Assembly (NCBI GenBank): GCA_035295125.1
Contig: DATGJP010000080.1
Location: 124,001 to 188,000, forward strand
DNA: 64,000 bases
From: JAICMB01 sp035295125
Lineage (GTDB): Bacteria > Acidobacteriota > Terriglobia > Bryobacterales > Bryobacteraceae
Reading direction: 5' to 3'
A program made the translations under genes and the position numbers. Position 1 is the first letter of the stretch. Each line of letters opens with the position of its first letter. Under the pieces are notes generated by a model. It searched no databases and had not been told where the DNA came from. It saw only the letters and a list, made by a program, of their open reading frames with translations. Below, one piece after another: positions 1 through 8,895 of the stretch.

Positions 1-1
1 G

Positions 2-106
2 AACGCCGAAGGCCAGAGTGTGGTTGAACCTGGCGACTTCGAGATTCTCGCCGGCCCTTCGTCCCGTGACCGCGATCTGTTGAAGGCCACTCTGCGCGCC
101 GATTAG
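2..106 (+). CDS. C-terminal end of a glycoside hydrolase family 3 protein (partial)
   Basis: Only the last 34 residues are in the window. The ending, with PGDFEILAGPSSRD followed by LKATLRAD, matches the close of the fibronectin III-like domain found at the C-terminus of GH3 beta-glucosidases, where a PG-F-I/L-GPSS pattern is typical. The enzyme would release glucose or related sugars from beta-linked oligosaccharides, probably in the periplasm. The catalytic domains are outside the window, so substrate and completeness cannot be judged. The kinase gene starts 55 bases downstream on the same strand. Confidence 0.6.
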   Translation, partial: NAEGQSVVEPGDFEILAGPSSRDRDLLKATLRAD

Positions 107-161
107 GCCCGCCGGCCTGCGGTATACTCAGGGCAGTTTTTCGCGGAGACGGGCCGAGTCG

Positions 162-2837
162 ATGACCCCTGAGCAATTTCGCGAGCTTCGCGCGACCTTC
201 GATAGCCTGGTACCTTTGCCCGCGGCCGATCGCGACCGCCGTCTCGACGAGATCGCCACCCGTGACATCGCCCTTGCGGCCGAGCTTCGCCGCATGTTCG
301 CGGCCAACGGAGTCCAAAGTAGCGTGCTCGATCGCCCTCCGGCTGCTGCTTTCACGGAGGCCACCGCCCCCGGCGCCACGTTCGGACCGTATCGCATCGA
401 GCGCGAAATCGGCCGGGGCGGAATGGGCGTCGTTTACCTGGCGACCCGCGCCGATGGCAGCTTCCAGAAGCGCGTCGCCATCAAGCTTCTGCGGTCCGGA
501 GGCGTCGACGATTCGTTTCTGGCCCGCTTCCGCCGCGAGCGCGAGATCCTCGCCCAGCTCGATCATCCGCATATCGCCGCCATCCTCGATGCCGGCCAGT
601 CGCCCGATGGCGACCAGTACTTCGTCATGGAGTACGTCGACGGCGTCCCACTCAACGTCTACTGCCGCGAGCGCGCGCTCAGTATCCGCCAGAAACTTGA
701 GCTGTTCCTGCAGATCTGCGACGCCGTGCAGCACGCCCACCGCAATCTTACGGTTCATCGCGACCTCAAGCCCGGGAATATCCTGGTCACCGCCGCCGGA
801 GCCGTCAAGCTGCTCGATTTCGGCATCGCCAAGCTCGTTGCGCCCGAGGGGGTCGCAACCGTTGAGCCGGCGGCCACCGTCGCCGTCCTCACCCCGGAAT
901 ATGCCAGCCCCGAACAGATCCGCCGCCAGCCGGTAACGACGGCCGTCGACGTCTTTTCGCTCGGCATCCTTCTCTACGAAATGCTCACGGGCCAGCACCC
1001 GTTTCAAGGCCGCGGACATCTCCCGCACGAGGTCATGCGCGCCATTGCCGAAGACGATCCCCCACCACTCCGCGGCCCGCTCGCGGGCGAGCTTCAAGTC
1101 ATCGTCTTTACGGCACTCCGCAAAGAACCCTCGTGGCGGTACGCATCCGTCGAACAGCTCTCTGGCGATGTCAGTCGTTACCTGCGCGGCCTGCCCATTC
1201 TCGCCAAGGGCAACCGCTGGACGTACCGTCTGCGAAAGTTCGCCCGGCGTCAGTGGATCCCTCTCACGGCTACCGCGCTCGTCATCGCGGCGCTCGCGGG
1301 TGGAATCGTCGCGACCCGGCGTCAGGCTCTCGCCGCGGAACACGCCCGCGCCCTCGAAGCCGACGAGCGCCGCATCGCCGAACGTAATCAGCGCGCCGCC
1401 GAAGAAAGCACGCGTATCGCGGAAGCCAACAGGCGGGTCGCCGCTGAGCAGCGCTCCCTCGCCGACACTCGCGCCAAAGAAGCCGAAGCCGAGCGCCAGA
1501 AAGAGCGCGAACGCTATCGCGACATTCGCGGTCTGGCTGCCTCTCTCCTGTTCGAGCTTCACGACGGCGTCCGCGATCTCGCCGGCTCTTCCACCGCGCG
1601 CAGGCTGATGGTGGAGAAAGCCCAGCAGCAGCTCGAACTCCTGCAAGCCGATTCGGGAAACGACCCCGCCCTCAAGCGCGATCTCGCAGCCGCATACGAA
1701 CAGATGGGGGAACTCCGCCTCGATCCAAGCCAGCGCGGCAAGTCCGGGGCCGCCTCCACCGCTCTTGACGCCTACCGCCGTGGCCTCGAACTCCGCCGCG
1801 CCCTCGCTGCCCAACCAGGTGCTTCGCTCGCCGATCGCCGCGATCTCGCCCTCAGCCTCTCGAAGCTCGGCGATGGTGAATTCTTCGCGGGAAGCATTCA
1901 GCAGGCGGTCGAATCCTATCAGCAGGGGTGGACCATCGCGCGGTCGCTCACTTCCACCCCTAACCCCGATCCGTCCGCGCTGCGGGCGCTCGGACGGATT
2001 GACGAGCGCCGTTGTATCGTTCTGTTCACTGCGGGCAACAACGCCGGAGCCATTGAGGCCTGTCGTGAAGGTATCGACACTCTGACTCCCCTCGCCCGCG
2101 CCGCCCCTGGCGACATCGAGGTGCAGCGCAGCATCGCCACCACCGAAACGTCTTACGCGAACGCGCTCCGCCTCACCGGCAAGCCGTTGGACGCCGTCAA
2201 GCACGGCGAGGCCGCCATGGAAGCCTTCGATCGGCTTCGGGCTCTTGCGCCCAGCAACGCCGAATACCGGCGCCTCGCCTCCACCAATGACGCGGTGCTT
2301 GCGGCCACGCTCGCCGCCACCGGCGACAAACAGCGCAGCCTGGACGTCTTCCGCCGCTCGGTCCACTCCATGGAGATCGCGATCGAAATCGACCCCAGCG
2401 ATCTCAACTCGCCGCTGCGCCTTGCCGTGACACTGCTCACTTTCTCTCGCCGGCTGACAGCCGCCGGCGACCAATCCGCGGCCCACGACGCCGCGTCCGA
2501 AGCCCTCCGCCTGCTCAGCCAGACTGCGTCGCGTTCCACTGCCGGTCCTGTTGAGTGGAACGAGTATGCCGACGCCCTGCTGAAAGCCGGCTTCCCCGAC
2601 CTTACGCAACCCCAAAAGGCGCTCGAACTCGCGCGCCAAGCCGTCGCCGCCACCGATCGCAAAAACGCGTTCTTCCTGGATACCCTGGCCTGGGCCTATT
2701 TCCGCACCGGCGACGCCGCCGACGCCGCCGCGACCGAACGCGAAGCGCTCGCCCTGGTCCCTGCCGCCGCCAAGGGCGGCCTCCACGACGAACTCCAGCA
2801 CGGACTCGACACCTTTTCACATCCCGGGAAATTTTGA
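162..2837 (+). CDS. Membrane-anchored Ser/Thr protein kinase with TPR-like sensor region
   Basis: Length 891 residues. The Hanks-type kinase domain spans about residues 77-345, with the glycine loop GRGGMG (84-89), catalytic Lys108 in VAIK, HRDLKPGN (199-206) and DFG (219-221). One membrane segment lies near 365-384. It is followed by an Ala/Arg/Glu-rich coiled coil (about 385-465) and an all-helical, TPR-like region to the end. The kinase is therefore cytoplasmic and the repeat region is likely outside the membrane. Large kinases of this layout are abundant in Acidobacteria and often lie near Sigma70_ECF-type sigma factors; one is found at 3893 on the same strand. Substrates cannot be read from the sequence. 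The ATG at 162 precedes the conserved short N-terminal helical segment, so this start is reasonable. Confidence 0.92.
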   Translation: MTPEQFRELRATFDSLVPLPAADRDRRLDEIATRDIALAAELRRMFAANGVQSSVLDRPPAAAFTEATAPGATFGPYRIEREIGRGGMGVVYLATRADGSFQKRVAIKLLRSGGVDDSFLARFRREREILAQLDHPHIAAILDAGQSPDGDQYFVMEYVDGVPLNVYCRERALSIRQKLELFLQICDAVQHAHRNLTVHRDLKPGNILVTAAGAVKLLDFGIAKLVAPEGVATVEPAATVAVLTPEYASPEQIRRQPVTTAVDVFSLGILLYEMLTGQHPFQGRGHLPHEVMRAIAEDDPPPLRGPLAGELQVIVFTALRKEPSWRYASVEQLSGDVSRYLRGLPILAKGNRWTYRLRKFARRQWIPLTATALVIAALAGGIVATRRQALAAEHARALEADERRIAERNQRAAEESTRIAEANRRVAAEQRSLADTRAKEAEAERQKERERYRDIRGLAASLLFELHDGVRDLAGSSTARRLMVEKAQQQLELLQADSGNDPALKRDLAAAYEQMGELRLDPSQRGKSGAASTALDAYRRGLELRRALAAQPGASLADRRDLALSLSKLGDGEFFAGSIQQAVESYQQGWTIARSLTSTPNPDPSALRALGRIDERRCIVLFTAGNNAGAIEACREGIDTLTPLARAAPGDIEVQRSIATTETSYANALRLTGKPLDAVKHGEAAMEAFDRLRALAPSNAEYRRLASTNDAVLAATLAATGDKQRSLDVFRRSVHSMEIAIEIDPSDLNSPLRLAVTLLTFSRRLTAAGDQSAAHDAASEALRLLSQTASRSTAGPVEWNEYADALLKAGFPDLTQPQKALELARQAVAATDRKNAFFLDTLAWAYFRTGDAADAAATEREALALVPAAAKGGLHDELQHGLDTFSHPGKF

Positions 2838-2898
2838 GCTGTTTGCCGAACCATTTGCGCAATCCCTCCTGACGGCAAATGCCGTGGAGGTTTTAGAG

Positions 2899-3759
2899 AT
2901 GGCCAGCTTCTGTTCAAGCTGCGGATTTCCCCTGGGGGCAAGCAATGCCTTCTGTCCCAACTGCGGCGCGCGCATGGCGGCGCAATCGGCGCCACCGCCA
3001 CAAGCGCCTCAACCCTTTCAGCAACCGATGGCGCCGGCGCCGATACCCGCCGCGCCTGTAAAGAGCGGCTCCGGCCTGAAGATCCTATTGATAGTCTTCT
3101 GCGTCTTCGCCGGGATCGGCATCGCCGCCATCGGAGGAGCCATCTATGTTGCACACCGCGTCAAGCAGGCCGTCGTCTCGAAGGCCGAGAGCCTCGGGGT
3201 CGATCTCAACTCTCTCCCGGCATCCACTTCGCGGGCCTCGTCCGCGCCGCGGCGCAAGCCCTGCGACTACCTCTCGAAGGATACCGTCTCGGGCATTATC
3301 GGCGAGCCTATCGACCACATGGTGGCAGACGAAACCTCGTGTGTATACTTTGGGCCTCCTGGCCTCGCGGCGAAGCTCGGCAAACAGGGAATATCGACGG
3401 GCATGCAGCAAGTGCAGGGTGATAAAGTGCCCAACTCCCAAATAGCGCAGGGGCTTAACAACCTTATTAACGGCATCGGCGCGCAGGGAGGAGAGGAACG
3501 ACCGCTGCTCATCTTCGCGATCGATTCTGACGGCAAAACTCAAATGACGGCGCTCAATATCACGGGCGCCCTCTTCGGGCAGATTCCCGGTGCGAAGCCG
3601 GAGGAGATTGCGGGGTTGGGTGACCGCGCCGTACGCTTCGCAAACCTCGGCCTGAACGTGATGAAGGGCAACACGATAATCCGCATCGTGGCCGGCCCGA
3701 TTCCCGACCCAGACAATAAGACCGTTGAGTTCGCCAAGGCCGTTTTGCCATTGATCTAG
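2899..3759 (+). CDS. Zinc-ribbon membrane protein of unknown function
   Basis: Length 286 residues. The N-terminus has a double CxxC zinc ribbon (CSSCGFPLG...CPNCGARM). A Pro/Ala/Gln-rich linker follows, then one membrane helix around residues 60-85 (ILLIVFCVFAGIGIAAIGG), and then a 195-residue domain predicted outside the cytoplasm. The ATG at 2899 is preferred over an in-frame GTG at 2884 because GGAGG sits at 2886-2890, eight bases before it. Zinc-ribbon plus single-TM proteins of this kind are common in Acidobacteria and have no settled role. It lies between the kinase and the ECF sigma factor and could belong to the same signalling locus; that is inference from position only. Confidence 0.8.
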   Translation: MASFCSSCGFPLGASNAFCPNCGARMAAQSAPPPQAPQPFQQPMAPAPIPAAPVKSGSGLKILLIVFCVFAGIGIAAIGGAIYVAHRVKQAVVSKAESLGVDLNSLPASTSRASSAPRRKPCDYLSKDTVSGIIGEPIDHMVADETSCVYFGPPGLAAKLGKQGISTGMQQVQGDKVPNSQIAQGLNNLINGIGAQGGEERPLLIFAIDSDGKTQMTALNITGALFGQIPGAKPEEIAGLGDRAVRFANLGLNVMKGNTIIRIVAGPIPDPDNKTVEFAKAVLPLI

Positions 3760-3772
3760 CAACCGAATCGTT

Positions 3773-3848
3773 GCGCAGGCGGTTTCGCCTGCGCTTTCGC
3801 GGTGAAGTCCAAAGGCCGACTGAAGGCCTGCTCCACCCTTCCACATCC
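3773..3848. repeat. Intergenic palindromic repeat, copy 1 (full length)
   Basis: A perfect 9-bp stem GCGCAGGCG/CGCCTGCGC around a GTTT loop (3773-3794) is followed by a conserved tail ending CTGCTCCACCCTTCC. The same stem plus tail recurs at 30091. It fills the gap between the zinc-ribbon gene and the ECF sigma gene. Confidence 0.85.
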
Positions 3849-3892
3849 TTTTAATCGTCGCTTGCTGGACGCGCACAGTAAAATGACAGTCG

Positions 3893-4468
3893 ATGCAGCC
3901 TGACGAACAGGCGCAAGTCACCACTCTGCTTTCCGAGTGGCGCGATGGCGACGAAGAAGCCGGCCGCCGGCTCGTCTCCGCCGTCTATCGCGAACTCCGC
4001 CGCCTGGCCGCCGTCTACTTGCGCAAGGAGGGCAATGCCCATACGCTGCAGCCGACCGCCCTCGTCAATGAGCTGTGCGCGGACATGCTCTCGCGACCGC
4101 CTGTCAGTTGCGAGAACCGGCTGCACTTTCTCCACCTGGCCGCGCAGCAGATGCGCCGCCTGATCGTCGATCATGCCCGCCGCCGTAAGGGTCTGAAGCG
4201 CGGCGGCGGCCAGGCACATCTGCCGCTCGACGAGGCGCGCGACCGCATCGTTCCCGTTGACGACCGCATCGCCGACCTCGATGAAGCCCTCACGCGTCTC
4301 GAGCGCCTGGATCCGAGGCCCGCGTCCGTGGTGGAGATGCGCTTCTTCGGCGGCCTGGCGGAGCAGGAGATCGCCGAAATCCTAGGGATTTCTGTGGCCA
4401 CCGTCAAACGCGAATGGGAGTTTGCCCGGTCCTGGTTGCTCGCCCAACTCAGCGACCCTAGCCAATAA
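3893..4468 (+). CDS. ECF-type RNA polymerase sigma factor (Sigma70_ECF family)
   Basis: Length 191 residues. The region-2 part includes the phrase TLQPTALVNELC, which is characteristic of the Sigma70_ECF (PF07638) group of Planctomycetes and Acidobacteria. The C-terminal region 4 helix-turn-helix is clear (EQEIAEILGISVATVKREWE, about residues 159-178). It would direct RNA polymerase to an alternative promoter set. No anti-sigma gene is adjacent. The nearby large kinase (162-2837) suggests control by phosphorylation, as is proposed for this group, but nothing in the sequence proves it. The ATG at 3893 opens directly into the conserved N-terminus. Confidence 0.9.
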   Translation: MQPDEQAQVTTLLSEWRDGDEEAGRRLVSAVYRELRRLAAVYLRKEGNAHTLQPTALVNELCADMLSRPPVSCENRLHFLHLAAQQMRRLIVDHARRRKGLKRGGGQAHLPLDEARDRIVPVDDRIADLDEALTRLERLDPRPASVVEMRFFGGLAEQEIAEILGISVATVKREWEFARSWLLAQLSDPSQ

Positions 4469-4509
4469 GTTTGAGCTAAACGCGCGGCATTTTGCGCAAT
4501 TCGTTTGTC

Positions 4510-5052
4510 ATGATTAAACATCACCCACTGCTTTCCTCGGCTCTCCTTGTCGCGCTGGTGCCCTGCGGGGCGCTGCCCGCCCGCGCAACAGAAACCTGTC
4601 AGACCATCGAGGAAGCAAGCGGCAAGATCTGGTCGCTCCCGGTCCATCTCTACACCACCGAAACCGCCGCGTATCGCAACAAGCAGCCGAAAACGAGTGA
4701 ATCCATCTACACCGGCGGAGCCAATGGAGCCATCTATGTCCTGGTCAACGGTAAATGGACCCGCAGCCGTATCACTACCAGCCAACTGAAAGCCGCGCGA
4801 GACGAAGCGCGCAAAACGCCTAAACAAACCTGCCGTTACGTGCGCGATGAAACTGTCAACGGTGAGCCGGCCGCTGTCTACTCGACGCATGCCGAAACTG
4901 AGGATTACAAAACCGATATTAACGTCTGGATCTCCAAAAGCCGGAACGTGCCGCTGCGGTCTGAAAGCGACATGGACCTGGGCGGTTCTAATGGCAAAAG
5001 CCACACAACCACCCGGTTCGATTACTCCAACGTGCAGCCGCCCCCGGCGTGA
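4510..5052 (+). CDS. Secreted protein of unknown function, LolA-like size
   Basis: Length 180 residues from the ATG at 4510; an in-frame TTG at 4492 is possible but less likely. A clear signal peptide runs to about residue 27 (SSALLVALVPCGALPARA). The mature part has two Cys residues and alternating beta-strand character, with ...TCRYVRDETVNGEPAAVYSTHAETED and a C-terminal WISKSRNVPLRSES strand pair. That pattern recalls outer-membrane lipoprotein carrier-type folds, but the similarity is too general to name. It probably sits in the periplasm. It lies 56 bases upstream of a PBP4-type peptidase on the same strand. Confidence 0.7.
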   Translation: MIKHHPLLSSALLVALVPCGALPARATETCQTIEEASGKIWSLPVHLYTTETAAYRNKQPKTSESIYTGGANGAIYVLVNGKWTRSRITTSQLKAARDEARKTPKQTCRYVRDETVNGEPAAVYSTHAETEDYKTDINVWISKSRNVPLRSESDMDLGGSNGKSHTTTRFDYSNVQPPPA

Positions 5053-5108
5053 AGTAAACCAGCCAGGCTCACGTTTGCCGTCGAGCTATACTGAGCGGGA
5101 GCCAAGCC

Positions 5109-6689
5109 GTGAAAACCATCCGTATCTCTCTCGCATTCCTCACCGTACTCGGACTTTCAGCCGCCGCTCGCGCGCAGACTGATTTCGACGCTCGTCTGCA
5201 CACGATCATGGCGCGGCCGGACTACCGCCATTCCCGATTCGGCATAGCGATCCAGCCGATTAGCGGCGGGAAGGCATTGTATCGCCTGAATGCCAGCGAG
5301 CTCTTTGTTCCAGGATCGACTACCAAACTGGTCACTGAAGGAGTGGCTCTGAAACTGATCGGCCCCGACTACAAATTCCGCACGCCGATCTACAGGACAG
5401 GAACGATTTCCCCCGAGGGAACGCTTCAGGGTGATCTCGTCGTGGTGGCGAGCGGAGACCTGGATCTTTCGGGCCGCATGCGTCCGGATGGGACGCTCGG
5501 GTTCATGAACGTGGACCATTCATACGCGGGAATCGAGGGAGCCGCCGCATTGTCCGGCGATCCCATCGCTCCTGTTCGAAGTATGGCGCGGCAGATCGCC
5601 GACCATGGCGTGAAGCACGTGGCCGGACGCGTAATTATCGACGCGAGCCTGTTTCCCGAGGGCGAGCGTGAGCTCGGCACTGGCGCCGTGATCTCTCCCA
5701 TCGTCATCAACGACAACTGCGTGGACACGACTGTCGCTGCCGCGAAAGAAGCCGGGCAGGCGGCGACCGTTCGGATTTCGCCCGAAACGCGCTATCTGGA
5801 GGTCATTAATCGCGTTCGGACCGTTGCCGCGGGCGGCGTGTCGCAAGTCCGGTTTTCGAGCGATACCCGTAATCCCGACGGCAGCAGGCGACTCATCCTT
5901 GAAGGGACGATTCCTGCCGGCAATGCGCCCGTCTTCCTGGCGTACAAGGTTCCGGAACCCTCGGTTTTTGCCGCTTTCCTCTTTCGCGAAGCGTTGGCGG
6001 AGGTTGGGGTCGTCGTAGAGTCGGCACAAAGCGCTCAGCCGCTCGTCGGTCCCGAAACGTTGGCAGCCTCCTACAAACCGGAGAACCTGCTGGCGGAACA
6101 CGTATCGCCGCCGCTGATGGATGATGCCCGGATCACCCTGAAGGTAAGCCAGAATCTCCACGCTTCGACGGGGCCGTACCTGGTTGGAGCCATCACCGGA
6201 AAGAAGCATCACGAGGCGTTGGCCGAGGGATTTCGATTGGAACGCCTGTTACTCGAAAAGGAGGGGTTGGACGTGAGCGGCGCTTCCCAGAGCGATGGCG
6301 CGGGCGGAGCGGCGATGTTCACGCCGGATTTTATGTGCCAGTTTCTGACATGGATGTCAAAGCAGCCGTTCGGCCGCCAGTATCACGACGGATTGCCGGT
6401 TTTAGGCAAAGACGGGACGCTGTTTGACATTCAAACCGCCTCTTCCGCCGCCGGAAAGGTCTTCGCCAAAACGGGAACGTATGCCACGTCGGACCGTCTG
6501 CACGAACAGGCGCTCATCACCGGCAAAGGATTCGCGGGATACATGACGACGCGCGACGGGCACGAGATCGCATTCGCATTCTATGTCAACTTCGTCCCGG
6601 CCGATCCCACCCAGGGCACGCACATCGCCGGCGAGATGCTCGGCGAAATTGCAACCGCGGCCTACGAGGCGAACTGGAACGGTAAGTAA
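5109..6689 (+). CDS. dacB: D-alanyl-D-alanine carboxypeptidase/endopeptidase, PBP4 type (peptidase S13)
   Basis: Length 526 residues. The signal peptide ends near ARA-Q (residue 22-23). The three penicillin-binding motifs are present: SxxK as STTK at residues 70-73, SxN as SQN (in KVSQNLHAS), and KTG (in FAKTGTY). The long insertion between SxxK and SxN is normal for the S13 family. The enzyme trims or cross-link-hydrolyses peptidoglycan stem peptides in the periplasm. The start is a GTG, and the reading begins straight into MKTIRISLAF, a good signal sequence. It sits after a small secreted protein and before a protein that may have a papain-like fold, so the three may share a cell-wall theme. 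Confidence 0.92.
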   Translation: MKTIRISLAFLTVLGLSAAARAQTDFDARLHTIMARPDYRHSRFGIAIQPISGGKALYRLNASELFVPGSTTKLVTEGVALKLIGPDYKFRTPIYRTGTISPEGTLQGDLVVVASGDLDLSGRMRPDGTLGFMNVDHSYAGIEGAAALSGDPIAPVRSMARQIADHGVKHVAGRVIIDASLFPEGERELGTGAVISPIVINDNCVDTTVAAAKEAGQAATVRISPETRYLEVINRVRTVAAGGVSQVRFSSDTRNPDGSRRLILEGTIPAGNAPVFLAYKVPEPSVFAAFLFREALAEVGVVVESAQSAQPLVGPETLAASYKPENLLAEHVSPPLMDDARITLKVSQNLHASTGPYLVGAITGKKHHEALAEGFRLERLLLEKEGLDVSGASQSDGAGGAAMFTPDFMCQFLTWMSKQPFGRQYHDGLPVLGKDGTLFDIQTASSAAGKVFAKTGTYATSDRLHEQALITGKGFAGYMTTRDGHEIAFAFYVNFVPADPTQGTHIAGEMLGEIATAAYEANWNGK

Positions 6690-6710
6690 GAGTTCTTCAC
6701 ATACAAGTGT

Positions 6711-7301
6711 ATGGCTACTGAACCCCTCACTCCCTTGCGCAAGTGGATAAAGAACACGCTACTGACCAGGTTCCCCAATCCGGGCACGGTCTGGTCCGAT
6801 ACGGACGGCAAGAACTTCCAATACCTGACGGAAATCACGCATGACGGTTTGCTGTCGAAGTGGTTCCTGAAGGATAAAGACGGAAAAGTCGACTACACTA
6901 CAACCGGCCCTGATCCGAAGTTTACGACCTGCACGTCCTTTCTGCCGGTCTTCGCTTCGAGAGTCGCGATGGCTGGGAAGCTGCCGCCGACAGAATTGAG
7001 GCCTTTCAAAATGCCGGTTACCCGCGGCTGGGCGCCTGCGTGGCTGACCGATGCCGCCGTGGGCGGTCCGAAGGAGGGCGACTTCTTTCTAATCACGGAA
7101 CAGGGTGAGATGAAGCACGTCGGCATCATTGCTCAAATCGAAGGCCAATTGTGGAGTGTGGTGGCGGGAGGGCAGGGAGGACGCTCTTCAAGACATGATG
7201 GTGTGGGCCGGACACCCATATCGGCACGGCCAACCGGCGTCTTCGGGTATCTGGACGTCGATTCCTATTTTCAGGGCTGGGCAGGTCCTGACGTTGGGTG
7301 A
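6711..7301 (+). CDS. Hypothetical protein, possible NlpC/P60- or CHAP-like fold
   Basis: Length 196 residues, no signal peptide. It has one conserved-looking Cys in TTCTSFLP (about residue 73) and a later KHVGIIAQIEGQLWSVVAGG strand pair carrying a His. Cys followed by His in a beta hairpin, with a GDFFLI strand just before, is the arrangement seen in papain-like amidases such as CHAP and NlpC/P60 domains. That reading is inference from pattern, not a recognised family match. It starts 21 bases after the PBP4-type gene on the same strand, so co-transcription is likely. Confidence 0.55.
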   Translation: MATEPLTPLRKWIKNTLLTRFPNPGTVWSDTDGKNFQYLTEITHDGLLSKWFLKDKDGKVDYTTTGPDPKFTTCTSFLPVFASRVAMAGKLPPTELRPFKMPVTRGWAPAWLTDAAVGGPKEGDFFLITEQGEMKHVGIIAQIEGQLWSVVAGGQGGRSSRHDGVGRTPISARPTGVFGYLDVDSYFQGWAGPDVG

Positions 7302-7346
7302 GGCAAGTCTGCCCCACCCATACACCGAATCGTAGTACCGGAATGC

Positions 7347-7688
7347 TTAATGGCTGGCGCGCGGCTCGCCTTCGGGTTCGGAGCTGAATACCAGCTTGGT
7401 GTTGGTGTTACCGAGCCGGATCTCCTGGATCTGGTTGCCGTTGGTGTAGCCGACTGTCGTGATGTTGAACTTATCCTTCGAGTTCTCCACCTTGACCGAA
7501 GCTTCCGCCGACGTCTTTCCTTGTTTCAGGATCACCTGGTTGTCTTTCACTTCGACTTTGCACTCACCCGGCTTAAACTCTGTGCCGTTAACCGACGTAG
7601 GTTGATAAAGGTTAATGCGGTAGGAATTGGCTGCGCTCGCAATGGCGAGCGTGAACACACTTATAGCAATAGCGGCTTTCTTAATCAT
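7347..7688 (-). CDS. Small secreted beta-strand protein, unknown function
   Basis: Length 113 residues. It has a signal peptide (MIKKAAIAISVFTLAIASAANS) and a mature region of about 90 residues rich in alternating strands and Lys/Asn/Thr (VEVKDNQVILKQGKTSAEA). Acidobacteria carry many such small exported proteins without a known role. The gene is convergent with the preceding one and 76 bases upstream of the next minus-strand stop. No domain is recognised. Confidence 0.65.
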   Translation of the reverse strand: MIKKAAIAISVFTLAIASAANSYRINLYQPTSVNGTEFKPGECKVEVKDNQVILKQGKTSAEASVKVENSKDKFNITTVGYTNGNQIQEIRLGNTNTKLVFSSEPEGEPRASH

Positions 7689-7764
7689 CTGGGTTTCTCC
7701 CTTGAATCGTTTACTCAGTATTACCGATGCAGTTCAAGACGTTGAGGATGCAGGAATGTTGACA

Positions 7765-8874
7765 TCAGCCCAGTGCTTTTACAAAGCGTGACAGAAGCTC
7801 TGTGGGAGGTATGCGATTCCACGTCTCATTGACTTGCATTGTCAACCAACCCTCTACAGGTTGCCGCGCTGCAATGCCGGCCGTTTCGAGACGATCGAGA
7901 TACACCGGTGCGTTAACGCCCGTGGGGCGCAGACGAAAAACGTTCGTGCCGTTCGCGAAGCGTTGCACTTCGAAATTGCTGTCTTTACTTAAAGCACTGA
8001 TCACCTGTTCCGATGCCTCCACCGCGCTCTGAAAGCGCTTTTCGAACCCATCGACGAAGTGCAGTGCTACTGCTGCGAAGGGCCAAACCTGGGGAAGTCC
8101 GCCTCCGAACATGCGGCGGGTATTGTACAGGTCGCCGAGCAGCGACTTGGGGCCGGCCAACACGGCCCCGCTGGCCGCATTGAAGTACTTGTACAGCGAA
8201 ACGTATACCGTGTCGAATAGCGCGGCGTAATCTCGCACGGAGCGGTTGGTATAGGCGCACTCGAGGAAGAGCCGCGCGCCGTCGAGGTGAAGTCCGATGC
8301 CGCGTTTGCGCGCCCAGGCCGCAACGCGCTGCATCTCGCCGAAATCGAAACGCTGGCCGTGCAGGCGTCGAACCGGCGTCTCTACCTGAATCGCTCCAAT
8401 CGGTGACGGTACGCGTCCCTGCAGCGAATCGTTGGCGGCGCGCTCCACTTCGTCGACTGTAAACGTGCTGTGTCCGGTCGCCAGCGGCAGCAGCTTCAAA
8501 CCGCTCAGCGTCTCGGCGCAATCACCGCAATCGTTGTAGAGGTGGCAGTCGGCCTGCACAATTACGCGGTGGCCGTGCGAGGCGAGCAGACGCACAGCGA
8601 GATGGTTGGCGAGCGTACCGGTGGGGAGCCACACAGCCGTTTCCTTGCCCAGAATGGAAGCGAACCGCTGCTCCAGCTTTTCGACGATTCCGCCGCGCGA
8701 ATAGTCGTCAACTTCGATGCCGGCATGCGCAAGGGTGGTCAACAGGCGCGCATACTCTTCGGGTGAATGTGGAATACCATCGCCATATACGAACACGCGG
8801 TCGTCCGGGTTCTGACTCTGAGCCGACAACTGAAAGGCAGCCAGCGTGGTGCTAAGGAATGCTCTGCGGCGCAT
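7765..8874 (-). CDS. Threonine aldolase-type PLP-dependent lyase (beta-eliminating lyase family)
   Basis: Length 369 residues. The fold-type I PLP site is visible: HLDGAR (Asp198, which would contact the pyridine nitrogen), and SLYKYFNA with Lys229 as the Schiff-base lysine. LPTGTLANHLA supplies the phosphate-side turn. This matches the Beta_elim_lyase family, which includes low-specificity threonine aldolases (threonine to glycine plus acetaldehyde). The N-terminus MRRRAFLSTTLAAFQLSAQ looks like a twin-arginine or Sec export signal, which is unusual for a PLP enzyme and suggests a periplasmic location. It is 21 bases downstream of an SDR gene and likely co-transcribed with it. Confidence 0.8.
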   Translation of the reverse strand: MRRRAFLSTTLAAFQLSAQSQNPDDRVFVYGDGIPHSPEEYARLLTTLAHAGIEVDDYSRGGIVEKLEQRFASILGKETAVWLPTGTLANHLAVRLLASHGHRVIVQADCHLYNDCGDCAETLSGLKLLPLATGHSTFTVDEVERAANDSLQGRVPSPIGAIQVETPVRRLHGQRFDFGEMQRVAAWARKRGIGLHLDGARLFLECAYTNRSVRDYAALFDTVYVSLYKYFNAASGAVLAGPKSLLGDLYNTRRMFGGGLPQVWPFAAVALHFVDGFEKRFQSAVEASEQVISALSKDSNFEVQRFANGTNVFRLRPTGVNAPVYLDRLETAGIAARQPVEGWLTMQVNETWNRIPPTELLSRFVKALG

Positions 8875-8895
8875 TCCTATAAGATACTCGCCACG